Part shown: positions 45,335 through 54,472 of the stretch, one piece after another
Position numbering within the stretch: position 1 is the stretch's first letter
Layout: every line of letters begins with the position of its first letter
Assembly (NCBI GenBank): GCA_002813895.1
Contig: CP024912.1
Span: forward strand, 310,001-374,000
Reading direction: 5' to 3'
Source of the DNA: Cyanobacterium sp. HL-69
Lineage (GTDB): Bacteria; Cyanobacteriota; Cyanobacteriia; Cyanobacteriales; Cyanobacteriaceae
Length of the DNA: 64,000 nt
Made by a program: the position numbers and the translations under genes
Notes under the pieces: model-generated
The model's input: only the letters and a program-made list of their open reading frames with translations
Database searches by the model: none
Told to the model about the DNA's origin: nothing

Positions 45335-46639
45335 TTAAATTGCTTTGAATTCGAGACTATCTAAGTAGGCTTGAGGATTTTCGGGATCAAAGGTAGTACC
45401 ATCAAAGAAGGTTTCTACTCCCCTTGATGTTTCGGTGGGAATTTGCTCGGTGGGAGTGCCGATCGCCTCGGCGGCCTCTCTCCATAAATCTTCTCTATTA
45501 ACTTCATCTACGAGGGCTTGGGTGTCAGTATCAGCAGGAATATAACCCCAACGGATATTTTCGGTCAAGAACCATAAATCATGGCTTTTGAAAGGATAGG
45601 AAGCGTCGTCGCGCCAGAATTTCATGGCATACTCAAAGTTTTCTTCAACTCTTCCTGTACCAAAGTCAATATTACCTTTAGATCTTTCGACGATGTCTTC
45701 ATAAGGTACTCTAAACCATTTGTTTTGGGATACTATTTGACACATTTCTTCGACGTTTTCGGGGCGATCGCACCATTGTTGAGCTTCTAAGACCGCCATT
45801 AACAAAGCACGAGCCGCTTTGGGATTTTGGTCAACCCAATCTTTACGCATGGCAAAAGCTTTTTCGGGATGATTGTTCCATAACTCCCCAGTCACAAGAG
45901 CAGAATATCCTTCCCCTTGTCCTACCAACTGAGCATTCCAAGGCTCTCCTACACAGAAGGTATCCATGGTATTGGTTCTCATATTTGCCACCATTTGTGG
46001 AGGGGGTACAGGTACCACGGAAGCATCACCGTCAGGATTAACACCGTTAGCTGCTAACCAATAACGCATCCATAAATCGTGGGTCCCCCCAGGAAAAGTC
46101 ATCGCTGCGGTGAAGTCCCTACCTTCCGCAGTAGCTTGAGCCACCGCCTCCTGCAATCTTTCGGCAGAATCCAAGGTTATATCAGGGAAAGCGTTACTAA
46201 CGGAAATTGCTTGACCATTGGTATTGAGACGAGCCAAAATATACATCGGCACAGGTTGATTAGTGGTGGTTCCCAATGTCATCTGGTAAGGCATGGGAGT
46301 TAAAATATGCGCCCCGTCAATACCACCACCCGCCGAACCTAACTCAATATTATCCCGAGTAACGGGCCAAGAGGCTTGTTTTAATACTTCCACATCGGTC
46401 ATACCATATTTGGCAAAAATCCCTTTTTCTAGGGCTATAATCAAGGGAGAAGCATCGGTGAGGGCGATAAAACCAAACTTGGCAGAAGTAGTTTCGGGAG
46501 CGTTTTCTCCCATGTCAATGGTTTCTACTTGTTCGACGGTTGTTGTGCCATTGTCTGCACCGCAACCATGTAATATGGCCGCTCCTACGGCGGTTAAACC
46601 ACTGGTGACAAGGAATTTTCTACGGGATAATCTGCTCAT
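45335..46639 (-). CDS. nrtA: Nitrate-binding lipoprotein NrtA
   Basis: A 434-aa periplasmic nitrate/nitrite-binding protein. The N-terminus has a twin-arginine-like SRRKFL followed by a hydrophobic stretch and a lipobox LHGC (Cys26), so it is secreted and lipid-anchored. The binding domain begins AKFGFIALTDASPLIIALEKG and includes FCVGEPWNAQLV, shared with the C-terminal half of NrtC. First gene of nrtABCD; a GTA-N8-TAC NtcA box lies 73 bases upstream of the start. nirA is not adjacent. Confidence 0.96.
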   Translation of the reverse strand: MSRLSRRKFLVTSGLTAVGAAILHGCGADNGTTTVEQVETIDMGENAPETTSAKFGFIALTDASPLIIALEKGIFAKYGMTDVEVLKQASWPVTRDNIELGSAGGGIDGAHILTPMPYQMTLGTTTNQPVPMYILARLNTNGQAISVSNAFPDITLDSAERLQEAVAQATAEGRDFTAAMTFPGGTHDLWMRYWLAANGVNPDGDASVVPVPPPQMVANMRTNTMDTFCVGEPWNAQLVGQGEGYSALVTGELWNNHPEKAFAMRKDWVDQNPKAARALLMAVLEAQQWCDRPENVEEMCQIVSQNKWFRVPYEDIVERSKGNIDFGTGRVEENFEYAMKFWRDDASYPFKSHDLWFLTENIRWGYIPADTDTQALVDEVNREDLWREAAEAIGTPTEQIPTETSRGVETFFDGTTFDPENPQAYLDSLEFKAI

Positions 46640-47094
46640 TTTTCTTCGCTACGTTAAGACATATTAATTAAATCGTTGTTAAATTTATATTTTCTTTACA
46701 ATTATTTCTCGGTATCAATTGTTACCATCCGCAGTTTTATATGAATTAAATGCTAAAATGACATGATAAAAACGCATACTTCTCTCTATGATTGATATTG
46801 AAATTTACTGTTGTGAATAAGGGTAGGGGATTGTGGGAAAGAAGAATAGGGTAAAAAAAAGAATGAAATATTCAGAATGCGATTTTGTGGATCAATAAAA
46901 ATCGGAAAATAAAATAAAATCTGTGATGATTGTAGAAGAGGATCTATTTTGTAACGATGAAAAGTAGTGGGATTTATTAATAAGTAACTGAAAATAAGGG
47001 ACTTTTTAACCAAAGATAAGTTGATCCCATCCTTAACCTTGCTATAATCAGGGGAGTTTTCATACTACCATCAAAGAATCCGTAAAAAATAAGA
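46640..47094. other. Divergent intergenic region nrtA-sppA
   Basis: 455 bases holding the nrtA promoter with its NtcA site and, presumably, the sppA promoter. Two minus-strand ORFs that can be read here have no coding character (Ser/Phe/Ile-rich, no motif). Confidence 0.5.
46712..46725 (-). promoter_or_regulatory. NtcA-binding site upstream of nrtA
   Basis: GTATCAATTGTTAC, a perfect GTA-N8-TAC. About 22 bases downstream on the minus strand is TATAAAT, the usual distance from an NtcA box to the -10 element in class II activation. This is the known regulation of nrt genes under nitrogen limitation. Confidence 0.75.
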
Positions 47095-47916
47095 ATGATC
47101 TGGCCCTTTAAACCCAACACAAAAAAGAAAATTGCCAAAATTGAAATTAATGGAGCCATCGGCTCAAGTACCCGTGTGCAGGTTTTAGAAGCATTAAAAA
47201 CCGTTGAAGAGAAAAAATATCCAGCCCTACTATTGCGCATCGACTCCCCCGGAGGTACTGTTGCTGATTCTCAGGAAATATATTCAGCCTTGAGAAAGTT
47301 GGGAGAGAAAATCAAGATAGTTGCTAGTTTTGGTAATATCTCTGCATCAGGAGGAGTTTATATTGGGGTAGGGGTGAATCACATTGTTTCCAACCCTGGC
47401 ACCATTACAGGCAGTATCGGGGTTATCATTCGGGGTAATAACCTAGAAAAATTGTTGGAAAAAGTAGGGGTATCGTTTCAGGTGATAAAATCTGGCCCTT
47501 ATAAAGATATATTGTCCTTTGATCGCAATTTAAGCCCAGAAGAAAGGGAAATTTTACAACAACTGATTGACAGCAGTTATGAACAGTTTGTGCAAACCGT
47601 TGCCGAAGGACGTAATCTGTCTGTAGAAACAGTGAAGAGTTTTGCTGATGGTCGTATTTTTAGCGGAGAACAGGCTTTAAAATTAGGATTGGTAGATAGA
47701 CTCGGTGGAGAAGAAGATGCCCGTCGTTGGGCTTGTGAGTTGGTTAAACTAGATCCTGAAAAAACCGAATGCGACACTATCGAGGAACCAAAACCATTAA
47801 TTAATCGTTTGCTTAATGGTCGTAGTCAGGTAAAATCAGGTGTAGGTTCAGCTATTAATTGGTTAGAATTTGAAGTTGCAACCAATGGACAACCTTTATG
47901 GTTATATCGTCCTTAG
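47095..47916 (+). CDS. sppA: Signal peptide peptidase SppA (short, 36K type)
   Basis: A 273-aa serine protease that degrades cleaved signal peptides. LLLRIDSPGGTVADSQEIY and SASGGVYIGVG (nucleophile Ser in ASGG) and GTITGSIGVI are the family core; the Lys general base lies in the GPYKDILSF region. This short form lacks the N-terminal duplicate domain of E. coli SppA and has no clear membrane helix. It ends 44 bases before aroH and is probably cotranscribed. Confidence 0.93.
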   Translation: MIWPFKPNTKKKIAKIEINGAIGSSTRVQVLEALKTVEEKKYPALLLRIDSPGGTVADSQEIYSALRKLGEKIKIVASFGNISASGGVYIGVGVNHIVSNPGTITGSIGVIIRGNNLEKLLEKVGVSFQVIKSGPYKDILSFDRNLSPEEREILQQLIDSSYEQFVQTVAEGRNLSVETVKSFADGRIFSGEQALKLGLVDRLGGEEDARRWACELVKLDPEKTECDTIEEPKPLINRLLNGRSQVKSGVGSAINWLEFEVATNGQPLWLYRP

Positions 47917-47960
47917 TTTATGATCATTCGCATTCAGTCGGGAAAGGAGTAATGTCACCC

Positions 47961-48347
47961 ATGTGGAAAGTACGGGCAATTAGAGGGGCAACTACAGCCC
48001 AGAGTAATACTATTGATGCCATGAGAGATGCTATCAGTGAGTTGATGATGGAAATTGAGACTCGCAATCAACTTGATTATGATGATGTCATTAGTGTTAT
48101 TTTTACTGCTACCCCTGATTTAGATATAGCCTTCCCCGCTGCGATCGCAAGGGAGCGCCCCCACTGGGCTAATGTACCCCTCCTCGACTTACAACAAATG
48201 AAAGTAGAAGGTAGCCTAGAGCGTTGTATTAGAGTTTTAATTTACTTCAATACCACCAAACCTCCTAGCGAAATTTATCACCCTTATTTACGCAAAGCCC
48301 AAAATTTGCGCCCTGATTGGAGTTTGGCTCAATTTTCCAGATATTAA
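47961..48347 (+). CDS. aroH: Chorismate mutase, AroH type
   Basis: A 128-aa monofunctional chorismate mutase that makes prephenate for phenylalanine and tyrosine. MWKVRAIRGATTAQSNT and the C-terminal FNTTKPPSEIYHPYL are the Bacillus AroH signature. The ATG at 47961 is preferred; AAAGGAG lies 10 bases before it but only 2 before the ATG at 47952. Confidence 0.93.
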   Translation: MWKVRAIRGATTAQSNTIDAMRDAISELMMEIETRNQLDYDDVISVIFTATPDLDIAFPAAIARERPHWANVPLLDLQQMKVEGSLERCIRVLIYFNTTKPPSEIYHPYLRKAQNLRPDWSLAQFSRY

Positions 48348-48446
48348 GAATAATGAGGTTTTAATATCTCAGTGTTGTATTTATAATTTTTTCGTTTTAA
48401 CTGTGTTGTTGTCAAAAAAACGTTATTTTTAAATATTAATTTTAAT

Positions 48447-49055
48447 ATGACTTGGGCTAACATTCTGGGTTTATTTGGGGCTATGACAATACTAGCATCA
48501 ATCCCTAGTCTCAGTGTGTTAACTGTGTCTGCCAAGAGTGCTAGGGGTGGTTTTATCCATGGTTTTTTTACTACCCTTGGTATTGTTGCAGGAGATATTA
48601 TTTTTATCGTGATTACCCTCTGGGGATTGTCTTTTTTGGAAGACACCATGGGAAATTTTTTTGTGTTGATAAAGTATATCGGCGGAGTATATTTAATATT
48701 TATGGGGATTACTATTTTTAAAGCAAAAACTAATAATCAAGTCCTCGAAAAAGCAGATATAAAATCTCTTTCTTCCAGTTTTTTGACAGGATTATTTATT
48801 ACCCTTGGAGATCAAAAAGCAACCCTTTTTTACCTAGGTTTTCTACCTGCTTTTGTAGATGTCAGTAATATTTCTTTTTTTGACACGCTAATTATCATTT
48901 TAATAACAATTTTGAGCGTAGGAGGCGTGAAATTAATTTATGCTTTTATTGCGGGTAAGTCAAAGTTTTTAATCAATCAAAAAATGAGTAAAATAATAAA
49001 TATTTCCGCAGGTTGTATCATAACTTGTGTGGGTATATTTATGATTATTCAGTAA
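48447..49055 (+). CDS. LysE/RhtB-family exporter
   Basis: A 202-aa membrane protein with about six helices. The start GLFGAMTILASIPSLSVLTVSA and the GFFTTLGIVAGDIIFI segment match the LysE amino-acid/homoserine exporter superfamily. Substrate unknown. It follows aroH by 99 bases and is probably alone; its 3' gap holds the second copy of the 128-bp repeat. Confidence 0.9.
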   Translation: MTWANILGLFGAMTILASIPSLSVLTVSAKSARGGFIHGFFTTLGIVAGDIIFIVITLWGLSFLEDTMGNFFVLIKYIGGVYLIFMGITIFKAKTNNQVLEKADIKSLSSSFLTGLFITLGDQKATLFYLGFLPAFVDVSNISFFDTLIIILITILSVGGVKLIYAFIAGKSKFLINQKMSKIINISAGCIITCVGIFMIIQ

Positions 49056-49063
49056 AAATAATT

Positions 49064-49191
49064 ATACTAAATCCCGTTTCAATAGTATACTAATTAGGGC
49101 GGGGAACAGGGAACGGGGAACGGATAGTAATTGTTTATTGTCAATTGTTACACGGTGAATAATAGTAAACTCTACTAATCGGATTTGGTAT
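49064..49191 (-). repeat. 128-bp MITE-like dispersed repeat, copy 2 (inverted)
   Basis: The reverse complement of this stretch equals copy 1 (20448-20575) at all but one base by eye: TATACTATTG here, TATATTATTG there. Same imperfect terminal repeats (ATACCAAATCC / ATACTAAATCC) and GTTCCCC core. It lies between the LysE gene and rnj. Confidence 0.85.
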
Positions 49192-49218
49192 TATTTATTT
49201 TTTGTTTGTTTACATAAA

Positions 49219-49255
49219 ATGAGGACGCAATAGTTTATGTACTACGTCCCCATTT
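49219..49255 (-). terminator. Possible rnj terminator hairpin
   Basis: GGACG and CGTCC arms around a 17-base loop (ATGAGGACG...CGTCCCCAT), followed by TTTTATG on the minus strand, about 30 bases after the rnj stop. Confidence 0.4.
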
Positions 49256-49285
49256 AATATCGTGGAATTATCTACCTAATTATTA

Positions 49286-51208
49286 TTAGTAGGTGGTAAC
49301 TACAGAGCGACGACGACGGGTAAATTTACCATCACCGTTATTTTCCCCATCGCTGTTATCATTATCATCATCGCTGTTGTTGTCGTTGATGTCTGGTTGT
49401 ACTTGTAACATGAAGACAACCAAAGGATTACTTCTTAGTTCTCTTTGAATTAATCTGTCTAAACTAGCTTCTACATCAAGACGAATACTCGACCAGTTGA
49501 TTTCTTCATTACCATTCAATAATAAAGCACTCTTGATGCGATCGCCTATAGTCTTATCAACATTACGGCTAATCAACCGTTTCAACATGGACATCTCAAT
49601 TTTACTAACAACCCCACGAAGATTAATTTGAGGCTCTTCTAATAGTCTGCCCTGATAGTTGACAGCTGCAACTACGGTAATGACACCATCTTGAGCAATT
49701 TGAGTTCTTTCTTCCATAACATGGGTACTGTGAACAATACCAGAGTTATCGACTAATTCAATACCAGAAGGCACCTTAGGCCCTTTGCGAATGGTATCGG
49801 GGGTTAATTCTATGGTGTCACCATTGTTAATGATAACGATGTTTTCCGGGGGAATACCCACACTTTGGGCAGTTTGTCCGTGTTTAACCAGCATACGATG
49901 TTCCCCGTGGACAGGGACAACAAACTTAGGTTTGGTGAGGGCTAACATCAGTTTTTGATCTTCTTGGCAACCATGGCCAGATACGTGAATCCCTAAATTT
50001 TTGCCATAAAGTACATTTGCCCCTTGCATCATTAACCTATCAATGGTGTTCACTACGGGAATAGTATTACCTGGAATAGGATTGGCGGAGAAAATGACAG
50101 TATCTCCCTGACGGATTTTCACTTGGCGATGTTCACCCCTAGAAATCCTTGTCATGGCGGCAAATTTTTCACCCTGAGAGCCTGTACAGAGGATTAATAC
50201 TTGTTCATCGGGAAGCCGATTCATAGCCCCCAAGGGGATAAAGAGGTCTTCTGGACATTTGATATATCCTAGGTTACGGGCATGGGCAATGACATTCAAC
50301 ATAGAGCGCCCGACGATGGCAACCTTACGGTTATATTTTTGAGCCAATTCTAGTACCATATTCACCCGATGGACGGAGGTGGCAAAGGTGGTAAGTAATA
50401 AGCGCCCGTGGGATTGTAAAAAGATTTTCTCTAGGTTAGGATAAACGGATCTCTCTGAAGGGGTAAAGCCAGGTACTTCAGAGTTGGTGGAGTCTCCGAA
50501 TATACATAGTATTCCTTCTTCTCCTAATTGGGCGAGGCGGTGGAGGTCAAAATATTCGCCATCTACGGGGGTGTGATCTACTTTATAATCCCCTGTATGG
50601 ATTAGAACGCCTACGGGGGTATGGATAGCAAGGGTGAAGCTATCGGCGATGGAGTGGGTATTGCGGATAAATTCTACTTGGAAGTGTTTACCGATTTTAA
50701 CAACTTCTCTAGGTCCTACAGTCTTAATTATAGTGCGATCGCTCAGTCCTGCTTCTTCTAATTTATCTCTGAGTAAAGACATGGCAAGACGAGGCCCATA
50801 GATAATGGGAGTGTCAATTTGTCTTAAATGATAAGGAATACCGCCGATATGGTCTTCATGACCATGGGTAGCCACGAAAGCCTTAATTTTATGGTTATTT
50901 TCCCGTAAATAGGTCATGTCAGGTAATACCACGTTAATACCGTGCATTCCATCGGTGGGGAAACCAATTCCCGCATCTACTAAAATTATTTCATCTTCGT
51001 ATTCATAAATGCAGGTATTTTTTCCAATCTCATGGAGTCCACCAAGGGGAATTACTCTGAGGGCGTTTTTATTGCTTTGGACTTCTTGGTTATTTTTTTC
51101 GCTATTTTTAGCTTTAATTTTTGGGGTATCTTTCAATGTTTTTGTGGGTTTAGGGGTAGTATCGCTTGTTTTTCTCTTTCTGCCTTGAATTTTGTAAACT
51201 TTATTCAT
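49286..51208 (-). CDS. rnj: Ribonuclease J
   Basis: A 640-aa metallo-beta-lactamase-fold 5'-3' exo- and endoribonuclease involved in mRNA turnover and rRNA processing. The zinc motif ATHGHEDHIGG and the beta-CASP elements (TTFATSVHRVNM, VPVHGEHRML) are intact. A basic N-terminal extension of about 45 residues (KIQGRKRKTSDTTPKPTK) and an Asp/Asn-rich tail before a final RRRRS are lineage features. Minus strand, alone. Confidence 0.95.
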   Translation of the reverse strand: MNKVYKIQGRKRKTSDTTPKPTKTLKDTPKIKAKNSEKNNQEVQSNKNALRVIPLGGLHEIGKNTCIYEYEDEIILVDAGIGFPTDGMHGINVVLPDMTYLRENNHKIKAFVATHGHEDHIGGIPYHLRQIDTPIIYGPRLAMSLLRDKLEEAGLSDRTIIKTVGPREVVKIGKHFQVEFIRNTHSIADSFTLAIHTPVGVLIHTGDYKVDHTPVDGEYFDLHRLAQLGEEGILCIFGDSTNSEVPGFTPSERSVYPNLEKIFLQSHGRLLLTTFATSVHRVNMVLELAQKYNRKVAIVGRSMLNVIAHARNLGYIKCPEDLFIPLGAMNRLPDEQVLILCTGSQGEKFAAMTRISRGEHRQVKIRQGDTVIFSANPIPGNTIPVVNTIDRLMMQGANVLYGKNLGIHVSGHGCQEDQKLMLALTKPKFVVPVHGEHRMLVKHGQTAQSVGIPPENIVIINNGDTIELTPDTIRKGPKVPSGIELVDNSGIVHSTHVMEERTQIAQDGVITVVAAVNYQGRLLEEPQINLRGVVSKIEMSMLKRLISRNVDKTIGDRIKSALLLNGNEEINWSSIRLDVEASLDRLIQRELRSNPLVVFMLQVQPDINDNNSDDDNDNSDGENNGDGKFTRRRRSVVTTY

Positions 51209-51573
51209 AAATTGTCTGTTTGCTAGAAATGTGTTTTTTTAGGAATTAATTTTGTTTAATAATCCTTTTTTCTCATCATAGATGAGGATTTTTTTACCAG
51301 ATATTTAAAGCTCTTCATAAGTTAATTTTACCTAGAAAAATTTTATTTTTGATTTATTTAACATAATCATATCTTTTGAGCTTGATTTTTTTTACAGACA
51401 CTTAAGTTCGTATTTTTTGACTAAAACGTATAAAAGTGTACTGTTATTTATTGATAATGTTGTGCGGGATATGTTTATTTTTAGTATGACCTCCTTTTTT
51501 TATGAACCGAAAACTTTTTTTCTAGTTGGAAAAACTTTAATTTTTTAAAATACTTAGTCTATTAATTGTTAAA
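51209..51573. other. Intergenic region dapA-rnj
   Basis: 365 bases, AT-rich. It contains a hairpin CTCATC-ATA-GATGAG (51272-51286) flanked by AATCC/GGATT and followed by T7 on the plus strand. This has the shape of a terminator reading away from rnj, although no plus-strand gene precedes it. Nothing else seen. Confidence 0.4.
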
Positions 51574-52473
51574 TTATTTTGACAATAAATCTAATTCTTG
51601 AAGAACCTTTTTTACTTCCAGTTTATGCTCTTCAGAGATAGGAGATAAGGGTAATCTAACACCACCGACATTCCATCCTAGTAGTTGTAGGGCTGATTTT
51701 AAGGGGATAGGATTGGTGTCACAAAATAATACTTTAAATATGAAGTGTAATTTTTGTTGAATTTCTTGGGCTAGTTTATTTTTTCCTAATTCGTAGGCGC
51801 TAATCATGGCTTGAATATCATTACCCACTAGATGACTAGCAACGCTAACTACTCCGACACCTCCCACGGTCATCATCGGTAGGGTTAAAAAGTCCTCTCC
51901 TGAATAGATTAACATATCATCACCACAAAGGGCGTTGATTTGGGCTGCTTGTTCCAAATTTCCACTAGCTTCCTTCACTGCCACTATGTTATCAAATTTT
52001 TCTCCTAGTTGCGCGATGGTTGTAGATTCGAGATTTTTTCCTGTTCTACCAGGGATGTTGTATAACATGATGGGTACATCTGGACAGGCAGAGGCGATCG
52101 CACCGAAATGACGATATAAGCCTTCTTGGGGGGGTTTGTTGTAATAGGGTACTACTTGTAAAGAACCGTCAATGCCTATTTTTTCAGCTTCACGGGTAAG
52201 GGCGATCGCACTGGTGGTAGAATTAGAACCCGTACCCATGATAATTTTACCCCGATTACCAACAGCGGACTTAATGACCTTTAAAAGTTCATTTTTTTCC
52301 TCATGCTCAAGGGCTGGAGATTCTCCCGTGGTACCACATACAACGATGCCATCGCTACCATTATCCACTAAATAACTAGCCAATTTTTCTGCCACACCAT
52401 AATTAACAGAGCCATCCCCATTAAAAGGTGTCACCATTGCCGTCAAAACTCGACCAAAAATATAATCACTCAT
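51574..52473 (-). CDS. dapA: 4-hydroxy-tetrahydrodipicolinate synthase
   Basis: Condenses pyruvate and aspartate semialdehyde on the way to lysine and diaminopimelate. The 299-aa TIM barrel has CGTTGESPAL, the catalytic Tyr in MLYNIPGRTG and the Schiff-base Lys in VAVKEASGN. Length and residues are normal. ATG 52473; preceded and followed by minus-strand genes. Confidence 0.96.
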   Translation of the reverse strand: MSDYIFGRVLTAMVTPFNGDGSVNYGVAEKLASYLVDNGSDGIVVCGTTGESPALEHEEKNELLKVIKSAVGNRGKIIMGTGSNSTTSAIALTREAEKIGIDGSLQVVPYYNKPPQEGLYRHFGAIASACPDVPIMLYNIPGRTGKNLESTTIAQLGEKFDNIVAVKEASGNLEQAAQINALCGDDMLIYSGEDFLTLPMMTVGGVGVVSVASHLVGNDIQAMISAYELGKNKLAQEIQQKLHFIFKVLFCDTNPIPLKSALQLLGWNVGGVRLPLSPISEEHKLEVKKVLQELDLLSK

Positions 52474-52649
52474 CGCTATTAATTTAATATCTCTTGGGGA
52501 TTAGTCCAACCCTGAGCCAACAATTTTACATTTACATTACGTAGTTTACCAATTCAATGGGCAATGTACAACTTAAGGAAGTGATAATGGATAGTTGATG
52601 ATGGATAATGGATGGTTAAACTTACTTAACACCTACCCTCATCAAAATT

Positions 52650-53336
52650 TTACTTTGAAAGATTGTCCAATAATAAATCAGCTACCTTCGCACTAGAGGC
52701 GGGATTTTGACCAGTAATAACTCTATTATCTTCTACCACAAAAACAGCCCAAGGCTCAGCGGCTTTCTCATAAATCCCCCCCTTCTCTACTAGGGCATCT
52801 TCTGTTAAAAATGGCACTGCTTTATCTAATTCCACTTGTTTTTCTTCTTCATTGGAAAAACCTGTTACTTTTTTACCCTTAACTAAATAATTTCCATCGG
52901 ATAACTTAGTATTTAATAAGCCCACTGAACCGTGGCACACTGCGGAAACATAACCGCCATTTTCATAAATTTTTTGGCTAATAGTCTGTAATTCCTTGTT
53001 GTTAGGAAAATCCCACATAACCCCATGCCCACCAGCATAATAGATGGCAACATAATCATCAGAGTTAATTTCACTAGGTTTAAGGGTATTGCCCAAACGA
53101 TTCATAAAATCTTTGTTTTGATACCATTGCCAATCGGTATCATCAGCCATGGCTAAGCTGTGAGGGTCAATGGGAGTATAACCTCCTTGGGGGCTGACGT
53201 AGTCAACTTCGTAACCTGCTTCCTCCACTTTTTTGACGAAATGGACGGCTTCCCCTAACCATAATCCTGTGGCACGGTTGAGACTGGGATATTTTTCGAT
53301 GCTGGTTAAGACGACTAATATTTTTTGCTTGGACAT
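52650..53336 (-). CDS. DJ-1/PfpI (Hsp31-like) glutamine-amidotransferase-fold protein
   Basis: A 228-aa member of the DJ-1/PfpI superfamily. The nucleophilic Cys134 sits in SAVCHGSVGLL and an acidic partner Glu lies near residue 29 (GLWLGEAVHF). Related proteins act as glyoxalase III, chaperones or deglycases; the exact role is not settled. No signal peptide. Minus strand, with 84 bases to the dienelactone hydrolase gene upstream. Confidence 0.9.
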   Translation of the reverse strand: MSKQKILVVLTSIEKYPSLNRATGLWLGEAVHFVKKVEEAGYEVDYVSPQGGYTPIDPHSLAMADDTDWQWYQNKDFMNRLGNTLKPSEINSDDYVAIYYAGGHGVMWDFPNNKELQTISQKIYENGGYVSAVCHGSVGLLNTKLSDGNYLVKGKKVTGFSNEEEKQVELDKAVPFLTEDALVEKGGIYEKAAEPWAVFVVEDNRVITGQNPASSAKVADLLLDNLSK

Positions 53337-53420
53337 AAGAAAGTATAAATAATTACAGTGACATTATAGTTGACTATTTTTTTTGTGATGGTGGGCAATG
53401 CCCACCCTAGGATTTAAAAT

Positions 53421-54296
53421 TTATTGTTGAAGATGGGTTGTTAAAAATTCGGTGGTTTTTTCCCAAGCATCTTGGGCTGCTTCGGGGTTGTATCTGTTGC
53501 CTGATGAGTTGGCAAAAGCATGATCTGCATTTTCGTAGATGTGGATTTCCACTTCTTTGTTAAGACTTTGTAAAACTTGTTCAAATTCCCTAACTAATTC
53601 CACGGAGGGATTTTGATCTAGTTCGCCGAAAATACCGAGGATAGGCATTTCTAGGGTAGCTAATTTTTCGGGATCGGTGGTAATATTACCGCCATAATAA
53701 ATTACGGTGGCATCTAATTGGGTGGGTAACAGGAGGGCTGTATTTAATGACCACAATCCGCCAAAACACCAACCCATGGAAGCTACTTTGGGGGCATTGG
53801 TTTCGTTTTTGAGGTAGTCATAGGCTTGGGTGATGTTGTCTTCTAGTTCGGGGCTAGAGGCGATCGCATTTTGTACTAATTTCATAGCTTCGTCAGGAGT
53901 TTCTGCTACATCCCCTTTGTACAAGTCAACAGCTAGGGCAACATAACCTTCCGCTGCCATTTTGTCTGTCATGGCTTTAATGTTGTCGTTTAATCCCCAC
54001 CACTCATGGATCAAAATAACCGCTGGTAATGGCTCCTCAACCCCCGCAGGACGAGAAATATAACCTGATACCATCTCCCCATCGATTTGGGCATATTCTA
54101 CCATTTCCCCCACTACCTCTGTTTTGGGCGCGTCGGCGATGATGCCTGTGGGTACGGGGCGATCGCCCTTATGAGCTTCTGCCATATAATTAACATAGTC
54201 GGAAGTAGTGGCAAGGGTAGGTTTATTGATGTTGAAAATTGCTAAGGATATTACAAGGAAAAAGGATGCTAGGGCAAAATAAATAAATTTACGCAT
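53421..54296 (-). CDS. Dienelactone hydrolase-family protein with signal peptide
   Basis: A 291-aa alpha/beta hydrolase. The first 30 residues form a signal peptide or membrane anchor (FIYFALASFFLVISLAIFNI). The catalytic Cys177 is in GWCFGG, Asp in GIFGELDQNPS and His in NADHAFAN, as in the DLH family. It is probably periplasmic or membrane bound. Substrate unknown, perhaps an ester or lactone. Confidence 0.88.
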   Translation of the reverse strand: MRKFIYFALASFFLVISLAIFNINKPTLATTSDYVNYMAEAHKGDRPVPTGIIADAPKTEVVGEMVEYAQIDGEMVSGYISRPAGVEEPLPAVILIHEWWGLNDNIKAMTDKMAAEGYVALAVDLYKGDVAETPDEAMKLVQNAIASSPELEDNITQAYDYLKNETNAPKVASMGWCFGGLWSLNTALLLPTQLDATVIYYGGNITTDPEKLATLEMPILGIFGELDQNPSVELVREFEQVLQSLNKEVEIHIYENADHAFANSSGNRYNPEAAQDAWEKTTEFLTTHLQQ

Positions 54297-54472
54297 ATTG
54301 AATTGTTAAAGATGATATTTTGAATTGCTACTTCAAATCATTCTATGAGATATTTTCAAATCTTTAAAAGCATCAAGAAACAGACATTTATCCCTCTCGA
54401 CTCTCAGCCAACGACTTTGTATTAAAACTTCTATACTAAAAAAAGGATGCAAAAGTTATTAGGAGACAAAAT

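Noticed and set aside
46786-47240. Two minus-strand ORFs of 75 and 87 aa between nrtA and sppA
   Set aside because: Low-complexity residue use, no motif, overlap with the sppA 5' end and the nrtA upstream region.
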